A DNA stretch of 64,000 nt, from the NCBI GenBank assembly GCA_030323885.1, contig CM059190.1, positions 86,242,762-86,306,761 of the forward strand. The letters run 5' to 3'. Each line of letters begins with the position of its first letter. The first letter of the stretch is position 1. Made by a program: the position numbers and the translations under genes. Origin of the DNA: Branchipolynoe longqiensis. Its lineage: Eukaryota; Annelida; Polychaeta; Phyllodocida; Polynoidae. Below are positions 42,705 to 54,942 of the stretch, in pieces. The notes under the pieces were generated by a model. That model was not told the origin of the DNA and did no database searches. It saw only the letters and a program-made list of their open reading frames with translations.

Positions 42705-43164
42705 GCTGTATGGATAGCACTTGTGCAGGCGGGCAATTAGGGCTAGTAGGTGGTTGAGGGGGGGGGGGGGATTAAAAGCCGGCCCCCACATGGCTGTGAG
42801 CCGCCGGATGCCACTGAATTTTGCATTTATACATCCATATAGCCTACATAGGCCTGTATACACAGATGTACATACCTATGCATATGAATAAACACACACA
42901 TATATATATACATATAAATACATATGTATCTACATAAACATGCATAGTCTATATGAACGCGTATGTTGCTTTCAACCTAGTCATGTTAGGTATAATATCG
43001 TAATACAAAGAATTCTGAACACACACGATAATATCTCAACATACAACAGTAACCAGACAGACCATTGTAATTTGTAAGCAATTGAAAATACCGACTAAGT
43101 AATCAAATCTAACCGGGACTAAAAACAATATATAACTTGTTATCCATAAAGAATAGCTTCCTTC
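42705..43164. other. Intronic stretch with G run and AT microsatellite
   Basis: A 13-base G run near 42759 and CATATATATATACATATAAA near 42898. No gene-like feature of its own. Confidence 0.5.
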
Positions 43165-43325
43165 AATCGCTGTGTATAATTTACAGCGTCATCAAAGGCC
43201 AGTTGCTCTCATACAATGTCTCTGTGGTGTGGGAGGTAAAAAGTCCCTTGGGTCGGTAAAAGTGTAGGCTCGGGCTTTCTATCAACAAACTGTCTAATGG
43301 TGAAAACAAGCCTATCCAGGCTTAT
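43165..43325 (+). mobile_element. SINE S3 3' part
   Basis: Matches 1555-1680: TTACAGCGTCATCAAAGGCC, GTCTCTGTGGTGTGGGAGG, GGGTCGGTAAAAGTGTAGGC. Confidence 0.7.
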
Positions 43326-43384
43326 CCATGATAGGCAGTATAAATCTTTAAAAAAATAAAAAAATCTCCTCATTGTATTGTCAT

Positions 43385-43545
43385 TGTGAGGGGGTGGGGA
43401 GAAAACATGGTGCCTAGAGTATGACTTGAACCCAAACTATTGCCATTCCTGGGCAAGCGTCCTAACCATTAACATATCTAGGCTCCCTGATGCAATCACG
43501 CCTACCTGTGTATGTGACTCCTTGCGCGTGACGTCAGTGTAGTAC
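43385..43545 (-). mobile_element. SINE S2 copy
   Basis: Inverted S2: GGTGCCTAGAGTATGACTTG, CTAACCATTAACATATC, CTCCCTGATGCAATCACGCC, GACTCCTTGCGCGTGACG. Confidence 0.65.
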
Positions 43546-43628
43546 AATATCTGGAGTTAGTTGCCATTTCCCACTAACTACCAGAATTTCATTTGTGATG
43601 GTGTGTTTGTTTGTTCATGGGTTTTCAG

Positions 43629-43718
43629 CTAATATCATAGAACAAGAGCGCGACCCACGTGATCTCAAGGAGTGTGTTTCCAAGAACTACGCGAATAGGG
43701 CGAGTAAACTGTTCCCAG
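43629..43718 (+). CDS. CAP-Gly domain protein, exon 4
   Basis: Acceptor TTCATGGGTTTTCAG and donor CAG/GTCAGT. The 90 nt read in phase as NIIEQERDPRDLKECVSKNY, then ANRASKLFP. The alternative frames contain stops, and the phase matches exons 3 and 5, which is the main support. Charged, helix-prone sequence; no domain recognised. Confidence 0.65.
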
Positions 43719-44047
43719 GTCAGTAAACCCTCCACCCAGTACACTATAACCTTGGAACAAAAGGTTCCTCAGTAAGCGAAGATTGTTAACGGTTGTCTTT
43801 CTCGGGATAGCTCATTTATCCCTCTAGATATATTCATTAACAAATAATTCAGTGCTAAAACAATGAGCGCTATACAGAATCAGTATAGCATACCATAAAT
43901 AAAAACACGCCTATGTAAGATATTCCAATAAATATAGGCTAATATTAATAACCAATATCAAAATGACCAGTCTGATAAAAACAGTGATATCGGTTTTATC
44001 AGACCGCGTGTTGCAAAGGACATCATAATACTTGTCATCATAAGTAT

Positions 44048-44402
44048 TTAAAATTGCATAGTCCGATGGTTTTCAGTCTTTGACATTTTATGAGATAAAT
44101 ATATTAGGTTGATCGCTATTATCTACCTTAATTTAGTTTGAAGTAACTTTTATTTTAACTTTTGAGATATTTCAAGTGCAAGAATGCTAAATTAATTTCG
44201 GCAGGCATGCCATAACTCTGACACCATAGGCTTATGCAGTCACAATTTTGATTAAATTGGCTCAGTATTCCCTTCTATGTGGCGACAAAATATGTTTACT
44301 ATATCATATCCACTAGCATCTAAGTTAGATACGTAGAATCAAATCTAGATAATTGATTTGGTTTTATTAATTTGCAATTTTCATCGGACTATGCAGTTTC
44401 AA
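44048..44402 (+). mobile_element. MITE M1 copy in CAP-Gly intron 4
   Basis: TTAAAATTGCATAGTCCGATG less its final base, to TCATCGGACTATGCAGTTTC; complete. Confidence 0.8.
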
Positions 44403-44507
44403 CCTTTTAAAGCTTAAAATAACATTTTGAAAAATGGTGTTTATAATATAAATATCTGATGTGTAACAAACTATACGGTATGCTCCACACCTCCGTGCGT
44501 GGTACAG

Positions 44508-44884
44508 ACGACGACCGGCAGGGGGCAGGCCGTCCCGCCAACTATCACCTGTCACACAGCCTCAACAAGGAAGTATCAGCCGCCACCCTGCTGCGGCCCC
44601 GAGTCACGGCCGCCCGCTTCTTCTGCCTCAACGAGCCGCTCCTCGACCACCCACTCCGCTGGAGCACCGGAAGTCGCTGGGACGTAGGACCGGAACTGGA
44701 CGCGGACGCCTGGATCTCGTCGCCGTCCATCCCGAAGACTCACATGCCCCTGTCTGTGATGGAGCGGCAGGTGGAGAGGGGCTGGGACTCGGCATGCAGG
44801 GGATGCCGGTACGTCAGGGAGCAGACGGTCAACACGGGCAGGGACGCCATCAAGTTCAGTCAATGGAACGATATATCCGAATAG
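44508..44884 (+). CDS. CAP-Gly domain protein, exon 5 (last coding exon)
   Basis: An acceptor-like GCGTGGTACAG precedes 44508; the frame runs 125 codons to a TAG at 44882-44884, with a polyadenylation signal AATAAA at 44929-44934. It encodes a 125-residue C-terminal region unlike any CAP-Gly partner domain I know, with SLNKEVSAATLLRPRVTAAR, LDHPLRWSTGSRWDVGP and a C-x2-C pair in SACRGCRYVREQ. Codon use is distinctly GC3-rich compared with flanks, as expected for an exon. The family of this tail is not recognised, so the protein is named only from its CAP-Gly domain. Confidence 0.75.
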
Positions 44885-44928
44885 GAAGTAGGGCGTTTCG
44901 CATTGAACTTGAAGCTAAATTGGAATCA

Positions 44929-44934
44929 AATAAA
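44929..44934 (+). terminator. Polyadenylation signal of the CAP-Gly gene
   Basis: AATAAA 45 bases after the stop codon, giving a very short 3' UTR. An S1 SINE starts about 25 bases further on. Confidence 0.55.
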
Positions 44935-44959
44935 ATGGAGATTGGGTTTCAGTACCAAT

Positions 44960-45183
44960 CGGGATGGCCGAATGAGTTTGAGCGTCCGTCTCTCGTTTTT
45001 TGGTAGGTCATGAGGTTCGAACCCATGGGTTTCGCACCATGGTCCAGTCAAACCAATGACTTAAGGATTTATACTCATCGCTTCCTAGCCAGGTGCTTGG
45101 CATTATTAGGATAGGGCAAGGAGCAGTGGAATGAGGAAGACCAATCATCCGCAATTGAAATTTCCCCTGCTTAATCAACTAAG
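44960..45183 (+). mobile_element. SINE S1 head with S3-type tail
   Basis: Head CGGGATGGCCGAATGAGTTT and GAGGTTCGAACCCATGGG as in S1, but the 3' end is GAGGAAGACCAATCATCCGC and TGAAATTTCCCCTGCTTAA, as in S3. It is a natural chimera of the two families or a shared ancestor. Confidence 0.7.
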
Positions 45184-45914
45184 ATTTTTTTTTAATTAAA
45201 AAATGTAAAGTGCCTGCGGGAGAATAAGAAATTTCAGTGTGGGGGACGTTTGTACGATGGCAAGTTTCTATTGTCATGGTGGGGAGTGGGGGGAGGTTGC
45301 TAATAAACAGGAATTTCAATATATATAATATATATAATATATATGTATATGTGTGTGTGTGTATATATGTGTATACTATATCTGCATGTGCAATTATTTT
45401 CACTATATGTATGTAGTACATAATGTATCAGCTTATGTATTGCAATTCATTAATTTAGCTCATTCTGTAAATCTAGCTCGCCTCTATAGCCCATCTATCC
45501 TGAATGTAAATTGTCATCATCCTAACTGTGGCATGTATGATATAGAATAAAACACATTTAATAATGCATACTCCATCTCAGGTCATACCATGTCTACGTA
45601 GTATACATATTTAACATGTGTTTTAAGCGTTGTCTGTTATTGACTTGCATGTAAATAAATATATCATGAAGATACAGTCATCAAATCTATGATCATGTGA
45701 ATAATTACAAACTCAATGTATTATGTCCATGTACACAAATTCCAGGAAATTAATCTAGAATTGTGACAAATTAATTTAGAATCATGAAACGGAAAATGGA
45801 TATGACCATTGTTGCAACCATTTTGCTGACTTCGTGTAGAAATGCGGGGCCGGGTTGTCTTGGTAGTGAGAGTGTGATTTCTCAAAGTCAACAAATCTGT
45901 TAGAATAATTTCCA
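45184..45914. other. Unassigned stretch with AT/GT microsatellite
   Basis: ATATAATATATATGTATATG at about 45320 runs into (GT)n. No gene supported. Confidence 0.5.
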
Positions 45915-46225
45915 TTTTGGTAGATCGTGGGATTCGAACTCACGGGTTCGAACCCTGGTCGAGTCAAACCAATGACTTAAAAATTGATACTTGTCGCTTC
46001 CTAGCCAGATGCTCGGCATTATTAGGATAGGGCAAGGACTGGTTGGCTCAATGTTAGGACAATGTGGCTGAGTGGGATATCAGGCCATGGTGCTGGCACC
46101 CTGGTCTCCAAGTGGAGCAGCACTATAAAGTATCCATGAGTGTGCACTGTCACAAGTCGGTACCCGTCCTGATATGACCTTTGATGTTGTCAGAACGTAA
46201 AACTCCAACAACCAACCAACTAACT
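45915..46225 (+). mobile_element. SINE S1 copy, 5' truncated
   Basis: From TTGGTAGATCGTGGGATTCG through GGACTGGTTGGCTCAATG to CCAACAACCAACCAACTAAC. Confidence 0.75.
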
Positions 46226-46859
46226 TAGAATAATTTAAAGGTTTAAATATAAATATTGCCTTTCGTGAGTCATGCCTTGTTGTAAAAGACCCATGCATGT
46301 TAAAGGTATGCAGGTATAGCAATACCTCAGGGAGTTTGACGCCCCTGCCTTGCAGAGTTGTAAACCACTGCCTTGTGGTACAGGTTCTTGACAGAACCGA
46401 AGGCTAAGGGAGCAAACCCTAAACAGAAAAACATGTCACTGTGGTAGCATTAAGGGTGGTTGATGTATGGAACTCCCAACATCTCCCGACCAGCCACTGC
46501 AGGGACAAATAGTTTTGCGCCTGTCTTGACATGTTCTTGCCGGTGTGAAACCTCTATTTGCTCCCTGAGAGAGTGCCGCTGGTAACTTGCAAAAGCTAGC
46601 AGCACTTCAACACTTTTGCAGGCAGCTTTCATGAAATGTCTGAAGCTGAGAGACATTAAGACCGACTCATGGACGCAACTCTCATAGCAGAGAGCTAAAT
46701 GGAGAGCGGCAGTCAAGTAATGAAAGCAGTCTTTGTCGCATCGCGACTGACAGCATCATGATGATGATGATGTTAAACACACAATAAACAGTAAAGCAGC
46801 ATCCACACCTTTGTCAATCGTTCAGTTCCTATATCACTATATCAACTTATTCTAGATAC
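46226..46859. other. Unassigned, possibly eroded repeat
   Basis: Ends with CGCATCGCGACTGACAGC, (ATG)n and TTAAACACACAATAAA, which looks like a retroelement 3' end. An open minus frame of 88 codons (46716-46450) has no recognisable motif. Confidence 0.3.
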
Positions 46860-47043
46860 TGTCGTGGGTAGATGAAAATGGGAAATGTTGCACCTAGAGG
46901 AGAAGGATTCGAACCCACATGTCTTACCATTCCGGAGCTAGCAGGCTAACCATTACACTACCTAGGCTCCCTGATGCAATCACACTATCCACACATATCT
47001 CTCTGTCTGGCTCCTTGCCTGCGAGATTAGTGCAGACTACTAC
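46860..47043 (-). mobile_element. SINE S2 copy
   Basis: Inverted S2: GAAAATGGGAAATGTTGCAC, GGATTCGAACCCACATG, CTAACCATTACACTACC, GGCTCCTTGCCTGCGAGATT. Confidence 0.75.
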
Positions 47044-47855
47044 AATAGAGTTTTACCTTAAATAAAATGTGGAAACCCCTTGATGTGAATTGCCGTAGTA
47101 TAAGAAGCTTAAATTGATCTTGTTGAGTAAGGTTACCTTTCAAAATCTAGAATTATGAAATAACCTCTACAATGCACTTATGAGTTCTTCATTGTTTAAT
47201 TTGATTTTCTGATGGTTAAAAGTTCGTGATAATGGAATAAAATATTAAGAGGTAACATTCAGTGGCAACATGGAGTGCTACAAAATAAGTAAGGGAAAAC
47301 GGAGTTAGATTTATTTGAAATAGCGAGAGAATGCCGCTTCGTCACCTCCCAAAGAAAGTAAGGGAACCCAGTTCTCTCAGCACTACACCACAGAATAGTC
47401 CAAAGTGAGCCCCACTACCACAGTGACGACCTTCACTGTGCCGACCCTTGCTGGATAGAAGAACCAGCAGGTGGCAGCACACTGGCAGGGGCAATCCCTA
47501 TAATGGTCCATTCCACCCATTGCTAGTGGCTACCCCCCACACACACACCCCACCTCCAACGGCTGTTACATACGAACCATCTGGGCAATGGTAGGTCACT
47601 TCTTTTCTGATCTAGATCGAACAAGCTTGGGAAGGACCGCGGGATTGAGGCATCTGTGGTGTTGTTCGTTATTCCCTAAATGGAATAAAAATGAGTCAAT
47701 TACACAGGTGCCGTGACCAGAACACTGTAGAATCTATGTACTGCATAGTGTTGAACCATCCCTGTGTATCTACGGTAAGTGCACTACCTCAATATTTGTA
47801 ATTGTAACTGCATGAGATGGGGCACGAGTGTAATGAGCTGCACCAATCACGCCAG
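47044..47855. other. Unassigned stretch
   Basis: A segment at 47408-47545 (AGCCCCACTACCACAG, GGTGGCAGCACACTGGC) is related to 49840-49990, so both belong to a low-copy repeat. No gene supported. Confidence 0.4.
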
Positions 47856-47858
47856 CTG

Positions 47859-47859
<1 letters not shown>

Positions 47860-47912
<53 letters not shown>

Positions 47913-47913
47913 T
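47860..47913. repeat. (TA)n(GA)n compound microsatellite
   Basis: About 18 TA units followed by AGAGAGAGAGAGAGATAGAT. Confidence 0.9.
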
Positions 47914-47944
47914 AGATCTTCACAGGTAGGGTGTGGGTTTTGTT

Positions 47945-48290
47945 GTTTGTTTGTTGTTGTTTTATGTCCTAGCAACATCTAAGGTCATATCAGGATTGGT
48001 ACCGACTTGTGACAGTGCATACTCATGGCGACTTTATAGTGCTGCCCCACTGGGAGACCAGGCCGCCAGCACCATGATCTGATATTCCACTCAGTCACAT
48101 TATCTTGGCACTGAACCACCCAGTCCTTGCCCTATCCTAATAATGGATAGGAAGCAACAAGTATCAATTTTTAAGTCATTGGTTTGACTCGTCCAGAGTT
48201 GGAACCCATGATCCCATGGGTTCAGATCCCCCGAGTTCCCAAAACAGGAGACGGACGCTAAACTCATTGGGCCAGCCCGTCTGGTCGTAG
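47945..48290 (-). mobile_element. SINE S1, near-complete
   Basis: Inverted S1: TTGTTTTATGTCCTAGCAAC, GGACTTTATAGTGCTGCC-like, GACCAGGCCGCCAGCACCAT, GTCATTGGTTTGACTCG, CCAGCCCGTCTGG. Confidence 0.8.
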
Positions 48291-49705
48291 GTTTGGGTAG
48301 GTAGCTTGTGTCAGGGAGCATAGATAGTGTAATATTTAGGTTACTACCACTGGAATGGCAGAAGTGTGTGTTCGCATGTCACTCCAAGTGAAATATTCTC
48401 ATTTGCAAAGAAAAGAAATATGCCCCATGACAGTATTTGCTCATTCGTTCAATTTGATAACTTTTATTTCTGACATAAAAAATACTAATATCTAATGGTT
48501 TAAAACTATAAATACACAGGCATATTTCTCCAAATGTGTATAGTTGCCAATGAATAGAACACTTCCCTAGTCATTTTTTTGTGAGGCTTAATTTTGGCAC
48601 AGCTAAATCCAGTAATGCATTATTACAATGTGTTATGAATGGCGATACATTATATACATGACCAAACTATAATCACTGGAGAAATATGCTAACACATACT
48701 TAATCGGGTAAACATATGCCAATCAATATTCTACATTAGAATGCTAGTTTAATGGTCGGCTATTTCACCCCCGCTTAAGGCGAGCCTTCGTGTTAATTTA
48801 TATAATTATTTCCATGTGAATTTCCTGGGCCGGCCGCGGGCCGCCGCTGCCCCTCGTCCCGTCTGCAGGTAGTCCGTGTCCGTCGGTGATCCTCTCGGGC
48901 TAAAGTCGGCCAGCCAGAGTATCGTCTAAATACAGAGATTTGCCCCCTCCCGTATTTATCGGCCGAAAGCATTTACTTCGTTATTTCAACTAACTGGCTG
49001 GTCTACTCGCCTTACGGTGTATTTAATATGTTTAAATTGATTCAGAACTAAGCAGATGCGCTACTGTCACTAACACTGTCACTGATAATCAGCCTAAGTT
49101 ACTGTCTTATTTTAGCCAAAAGATCTATACGTTAATTCTGTTATATGTCTGTTCTAGTCTCCCCGCAGATGGGCTAAGTAACTGCATAAGGCCTAGTTAG
49201 GCTCAAGGCCCTTAATTATATATATAAAGCAATCTAATGTTAAGTTCGACCATAGCGGTTTACTCCATAGAAAACTGGAGGACAGTAAAGAATGCAAGGA
49301 ACGTTCCAATTTACTTTTCCAAGAGCTCACGGCTTTGTTTATTCTTATCCAAACTAACATTCGATTAAAGCACATAGTGTAGAAACATATTGCAAACCCC
49401 TCCCCTAATATTTAATGTCAAACAACTTCAGAATTTCGATAATATAGGCCTAAATCTCGGCTGAAACATCAGAGCGTCATAAAATACGTCTGATCGGTCT
49501 GGGTCCGAACGCCCGACCCCTCTCGTTGCCAGGCGAGTCGCAGTTTGCGTCTCCTAGCAACGCTTTACGGCCGGAAACCCGGTGCCCCGTTAGTGTTTGG
49601 CATTCGCGGTCTGCCATGGCGAGTAGCCCGTATTTCCAAATACGGGTTAATCGGCGCACGCCCGTGAATGCCACAAGGCGAGTAGTCTCGCCCACTTCAC
49701 TAGGA
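48291..49705. other. Long unassigned stretch
   Basis: Includes a GC patch at 48826-48905 (GGGCCGGCCGCGGGCCGCCG region) and another at 49500-49690 with CpGs. No exon with good splice signals or recognised protein was found on either strand. Confidence 0.35.
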
Positions 49706-49706
49706 T

Positions 49707-49800
49707 ATTTTTCTTAGCAATATTTAAGGTCATATCAGGCCGAGTAGGCTTGCCGACTTTTATGACAGTGCACATGATGACTTCACTAGGAGACCGGTCA
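49707..49800 (-). mobile_element. SINE S1 fragment
   Basis: TTCTTAGCAATATTTAAGGT, CATATCAGGCCGAGTAGG, GACTTCACTAGGAGACC. Confidence 0.55.
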
Positions 49801-49839
49801 GCAGTAGGGGCCTATGCCTATTGAGGTAGTCTGTACATG

Positions 49840-49990
49840 AGCCCCACTACCACGCGGTGGCGGCAGGCACTAGGCGCACCTATGCAGTTACACTGAACTG
49901 CGATAGGTGGCGGCAGACTAGCCACTGGGCAGACCCCCGACGGGGCTGCCCTCTACTGTGTGTGGCTAGCTCACCCCCCACCCAGAGTTA
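49840..49990. repeat. Low-copy repeat related to 47408-47545
   Basis: GAGCCCCACTACCACGCGG, GGCGGCAGGCACTAGGCG and GGTGGCGGCAGACTAGCC recur within it and in the related copy. Confidence 0.4.
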
Positions 49991-51060
49991 GGGGGCGGGT
50001 CAGTTGACTGTTGACACCGCGTGTGATATATGCGTAATAGACGTATAGGTGTGTGGCTAATATATGTTAACGAGATGCAGAGTTTGAGACAAAGGAATAT
50101 GCTAATGAGATGACGTCATGGAAAGTTTAGCCGGCGGCTCAAGCGAGCCCTAGGCCGTGAATAAACCATTCAGTATCCAGAAGTCAAAGTGTTCAGACGT
50201 TGTACTTTCACACCGCGGAGAGCAGAGAGGTTTTGTAATAAACCAGGTTGAAGCGTACTGATACTGAATCTTGGCGTTCTTCAGTGAGTGCGTGGCAGTG
50301 TGGGGAAGACCGTGGGCCATCACACTATCATAACCACATATCCCACTCACTCACATTATGAGGGATGAAAGTAGTAGACCTATCTGGCAAAAAGATGCAG
50401 AAATCGGGCCCAATCTCCCAGAAAACGGCGACCCCCCACCACACACACACATAGGCCCCGTGGCTTAGCATTATTCGGGAATCGCAAAAAAATGTTGGAA
50501 GTCAGGTTTCAACTCTTGCTGCTCATGCCTAACTTTCTCGTTTGGGTTTTATGTTCTACTAACATCTAAGGTAATAAAAGAACGGGATTCAAACTAACAA
50601 TTGCTATTGCTGTTGGTTGGGGATTTATGTCCTAGAAGCATTTATTGTCATATCAGGACCAGGCTCTCATAGGCTATATATTGGCATTTTGTGAACGTTA
50701 ATCGGTGAATACCAAAAATCGCGTCAATCTGCGAAATCGCGGAGATCTTTCATCCTTGCATTATCCTGATACTGAGTAAACCTGTTTTTGCCATACCCTA
50801 ATACGGCCGAGCACACCTCAACATATCATCCCCTAGCAACATAGGCCAGGTTAAACTAGCCTGGTCCCCTGGCCTTTGTTTCAGCAGAGGTCGCCACTGT
50901 GCTTGTTCAAAGACCTTATAACACTGTTATACTTATAGGGTCTTTGGCTTGTTTCAAAGGCCAGGCACAGAGGTGCGTGAATTGTCTGCTATAATCACTC
51001 ACTTTTTTGGGCTCCAATCAGAACAATGTCATTAGCAAAATGGACATTTAAGTGCCTTCT
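49991..51060. other. Unassigned stretch with an S1 fragment
   Basis: An inverted S1 tail fragment lies at about 50610-50690 (TTGGGGATTTATGTCCTAG, GTCATATCAGGACC). At 50870-50975 GGCCTTTG and CAAAGGCC flank a short inverted segment around TAACACTGTTA. No gene supported. Confidence 0.4.
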
Positions 51061-51530
51061 TTGAAGTTGCATGGTCCGATGAAATGTATTTTTTTCAAAA
51101 TCAAAACACTTTTATAAATTTGGTTCTATATATCCAACTTAGATACTAGTGCATTAGCTGAGGATTTGGAACAGCCTATAAAGAATGAACAGTGAATTTA
51201 TTACCTCATCCCCTTAGACACCAAATTTGAGACAGGAACACCCATTAAGCAATTAGGTAAATCTTGTGGCCTAATTACCCATACCCTCATTCCAACTACC
51301 ATATATATAACGCGGCCATCGTGAGATGTCAATACGCATCATAACTCGAGGACTTTTGGAAAGCTTGTCGAAAGTATTTTTGGTTCTTTCAGCTAAAAAT
51401 GCTTCAAAACTAGCCATTTTTCATCAAAGTTACTCCGGACTAATGATTACTAGGTTATAACGATCAATTTGATATATTTATCTAAAAAATATAATAAAAA
51501 TTCAAACGCCATCGGACCATGCAACTTTAA
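51061..51530 (-). mobile_element. MITE M1 copy with internal insertion
   Basis: Inverted M1: TTGAAGTTGCATGGTCCGAT to GCCATCGGACCATGCAACTT. It is about 130 bp longer than the consensus because of extra sequence around 51190-51330. Confidence 0.7.
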
Positions 51531-53015
51531 GCATTGCATGTGCAGAGAAAATAATGTATTATGCAATATATATTACTTGGGTATGTTGCAAATATGTCAA
51601 TGAATTATTCTGAATTCTGATTTCATTCAGAAAATATTTGGAAAGTGATATTTAATGGAATGATCTGAGTCCAAATTTTATAATTTGATTTCTTCTTGAA
51701 AAAAAAACCCACTCCACTTCACATAGTGTCATCTTGTATTACAAATCCTATATATTTTTTAAACAATGGAATAGAAACTCTAACATATTGAGATCTTATT
51801 TTTTAAATGACGTTGAATGGCATATTGCATGAAATGAGTTATGTTAGTTTTAGCAAATTCATATCAATGAGTGATATTAGGAGTATTTGTCATAGGCATA
51901 CCTGCAGTGGCTTCTATTGTTAATCTCACAACACTTTCTCCAGGACAGGTTCCTAAGCAACCCATTAGAACAAGTGTTGGGAAGCTGGGTTGATATATCC
52001 ACATTATTTTGCAATCTAATAGACTACATCACAGTTCCAGTGGTGCCGTGCATTGTGGGATGCATCAGAGCAAAACAAAGCCACGAGAAGCACATGGGAC
52101 ATGCTAATACACTGGGTGCAGCTATGAAATGTGCTAGTTTCAGCTCATCTCAGCTCTTGCTTGAAACATAGAATACCAACTAAAAGAATATATATAATAA
52201 ATTAACATATTAATCTTTTATCCAGCATTGCATTTACATCAAGATAACCAGCACATCTTATGCCATGTGCATTTAGATTTAGACAAATCTAGGCACTCAC
52301 ACTAGTGTTAGAGCCATAGCCAGAGTCAGTTTTATTTATTTTATTCATGTTTTTATTTATATTCTATGGTTAATGACATATGTAGAAATAGAAAATGAGT
52401 AGGGTTAATCAGATATTGGTTATATATTACTTTGAAACAAGTTTTTGTTGACACGTTTGACATTTTAATATTTAGAACAAGAATTACTTCTGGCTAATCA
52501 ATGGGGATGTAAACACCAGCCTGTAAAGTGACTGAAATTGTATGTTTCTTAGCTCAAAATGCTTAATTACGGAGAGTTGTGTCTTAAATATATTCATTAT
52601 ATTATTATATTGCATCCTTCCGTCCATGTTTATGCCAAATTGTTATGCATTTCTATTTATTTTGAATAAAATGCCAGTTTTGCCCTACGCGTATTGGCAA
52701 ACTCAATGGGCGTATGCCTTTGCTTTGCTCCCAACGCCGTTTTCAGCGCATGCGCACTCGGAACCGTGATGTAGTCTATATGATAAATAAATTATATAAG
52801 ATGATAATTATCAATGTTCATCTATCATAGCTCCTAATTTAAGCATATGCATATGCAGTGGTCATAGATAGTCCTAAAAACGTTGTGTTTGAATCACTTT
52901 GAACACTACTCTGTTTACAAAAGTTGCCACTATGCGCCCCAGCGACATCTGTGCAGGACCCATGTGGAGGCACACAGATGGTACCTAGCGGAAAACATGG
53001 GAAGTGGAACCCGAC
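51531..53015. other. Long unassigned AT-rich stretch
   Basis: No recognised repeat end and no exon with both splice signals and protein-like coding. An 84-codon plus frame at 51917-52171 shows no motif. Confidence 0.4.
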
Positions 53016-53018
53016 TAA

Positions 53019-53816
53019 AGGCCCTGTCAGACTACGACGTTTCTCACCGGCGTGCCGGCAATGCGCAAAATATTTGCAACCAGTCAACACACGTCCAACT
53101 CTTCGTCGTTTTGGCAGAAAGTTTTATGGGGCGCAGCGTGTTAGTAGCATGCTATGAGCGCGTGGCCAATGGGGTTCGACGTGCGGCGGAACAAAGTGTC
53201 AACGTCCTGCTGGTTCCCAGTGTGCCATCATCGTGTTATCGGCGCATTGTCGGGGTGCCGACGGCATGGGGGTAGCGTGTCATTAAAGGTTTGCAGAATG
53301 CCGGGTAACGTTAGGCGCGTGGAAGACGTGCCAGCAACACGTCAAGACGCGCCAGCAACATGTCCAACGCGTCGAGAAACGCTGGAGCATCGCCAATAGC
53401 GCGCCCACTACACGTCGATGGGAGGTCACTGACGCGCCGACGGAACGATCGCAGTTTGGCGAAAAAAATGCCGACGTTGATCAACATCCTGCCAGCGTTC
53501 CGCCGCCGCGCCGCCAACGGGTGTCGATGTGTTGCTAACGCGTCCGTAATGCACCCGCCAACACGCTGACACGCATTGCAGCCCGTCGAAAGTTTTGTGC
53601 AAGCACAAAACGATCGGTGGGAGCCAGCGGGCGCCGACGGGAGCCGACGTGTTGGATTACATGTTGCTATCAGTCTACGTGTACCGACGCGCCGGTAACG
53701 CGCCGGTAACACGCCGGTAACGTACCGGGAACGTACCGGACATGTACCGACGTTTTGACCAAAAAGGCAACTCGTCGACGCGTCTTGGTGGGAAACGTCA
53801 TAGTGTGACAGGGCCT
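53019..53816. mobile_element. MITE M3 copy
   Basis: AGGCCCTGTCAGACTACGAC and GTCATAGTGTGACAGGGCCT are inverted, flanked by TAA at 53016-53018 and 53817-53819. The body is degenerate words of CGCGCCAGCAACACGTC and GCCAACGGGTGTCGA type. Confidence 0.75.
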
Positions 53817-53825
53817 TAAGGTTAA

Positions 53826-54939
53826 AGCCCCAGTCACACATCACCGGACTGAGTACCGGACACCACCGCACAAAGAAGTTTCTAGTCCGGTGGTGTCCGG
53901 TGACAGAATGTACTGAAATGTATCGAAATGGAGTGTAATTGTGTCAACTGCCGCCAGACGAAACGAACACCAACGGACAAGTTCCATACATGTACCGGAC
54001 GAGAACCGGACGAAACTAACACCAACGGAGAAGTACCGTACATGTACCAGACGAGAACCGGACGAGAACCGGACGAGAGTAATAGCACCTGTTACTGCAG
54101 AAGTCTATGGTGTCAGAGTTTTGGCGTGCTTGCCAAAATTAACTTAAATTTTTTTATTTATACTGTCCATAGCATATAAGCCCTGGTACCCAGGCTTGTT
54201 TTCACTGCTGGCCAGTTGTAGTGTTGGTGTTATCTTACCACACAGTAGCTGCTGAAAGTTATTTGATTGCCTGCATTTCAGTAGCAGATAGATAATTGGT
54301 TGGTATGGTTAGTAGCCTATGTTAGTTTTTGGGGATTTTCTTGGCATATATGTATTTTATTTTGTTCTACTCTTATTACTAGACTAGCCTACTCCTATTT
54401 ACATATCATAGGCTTGTACGTAGCTGTGCGGTGTGTTATCTGGCTACTCTTGGCATGGTTACCTTCCATTGGGCGTCCCGCTGGTGGGCCGTGACATATA
54501 ACACGTGCTGAAAACACACCTATACCCCCTACAACACACACCTATACCCCCAGTACCCCTTACACTCCCACCACACACTTAAACCCCCACCACAAACTTT
54601 CACCCCCAACACACCTCTAAACCCCCACCACATACCTACACCCCTACCACGTTCTCGCCACCGGACTATTCCTGAAGCAAACCGGACACATAACGGATGG
54701 GTACTGGACATGAACCGGACAAAACGGACACCAACCGGACACATACGGATGGGTCCCGGACATGAACCGGACAAACCGGACACCAACCGAACACGTCAGT
54801 CTGGCGGTGTCCGTTAGAAGTTTTTTGCATGTTCAAAACTTGTACCGGACACCACCGGACACCGCCGGATGGGTACCGGACATTGCCGTATTTCACAGGA
54901 CAGTGTCCGGTTCATGTCCGGTAAGGTGTCACTGGGCCT
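53826..54939. mobile_element. MITE M4, complete copy
   Basis: Ends AGCCCCAGTCACACATCACC and GGTGTCACTGGGCCT are imperfectly inverted, flanked by TAA at 53823-53825 and 54940-54942. The body is words of GTACCGGACGAGAACCGGAC; it includes the C-rich complement of the G-rich minisatellite at about 54515-54655. Only 6 bp separates it from M3. Confidence 0.7.
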
Positions 54940-54942
54940 TAA

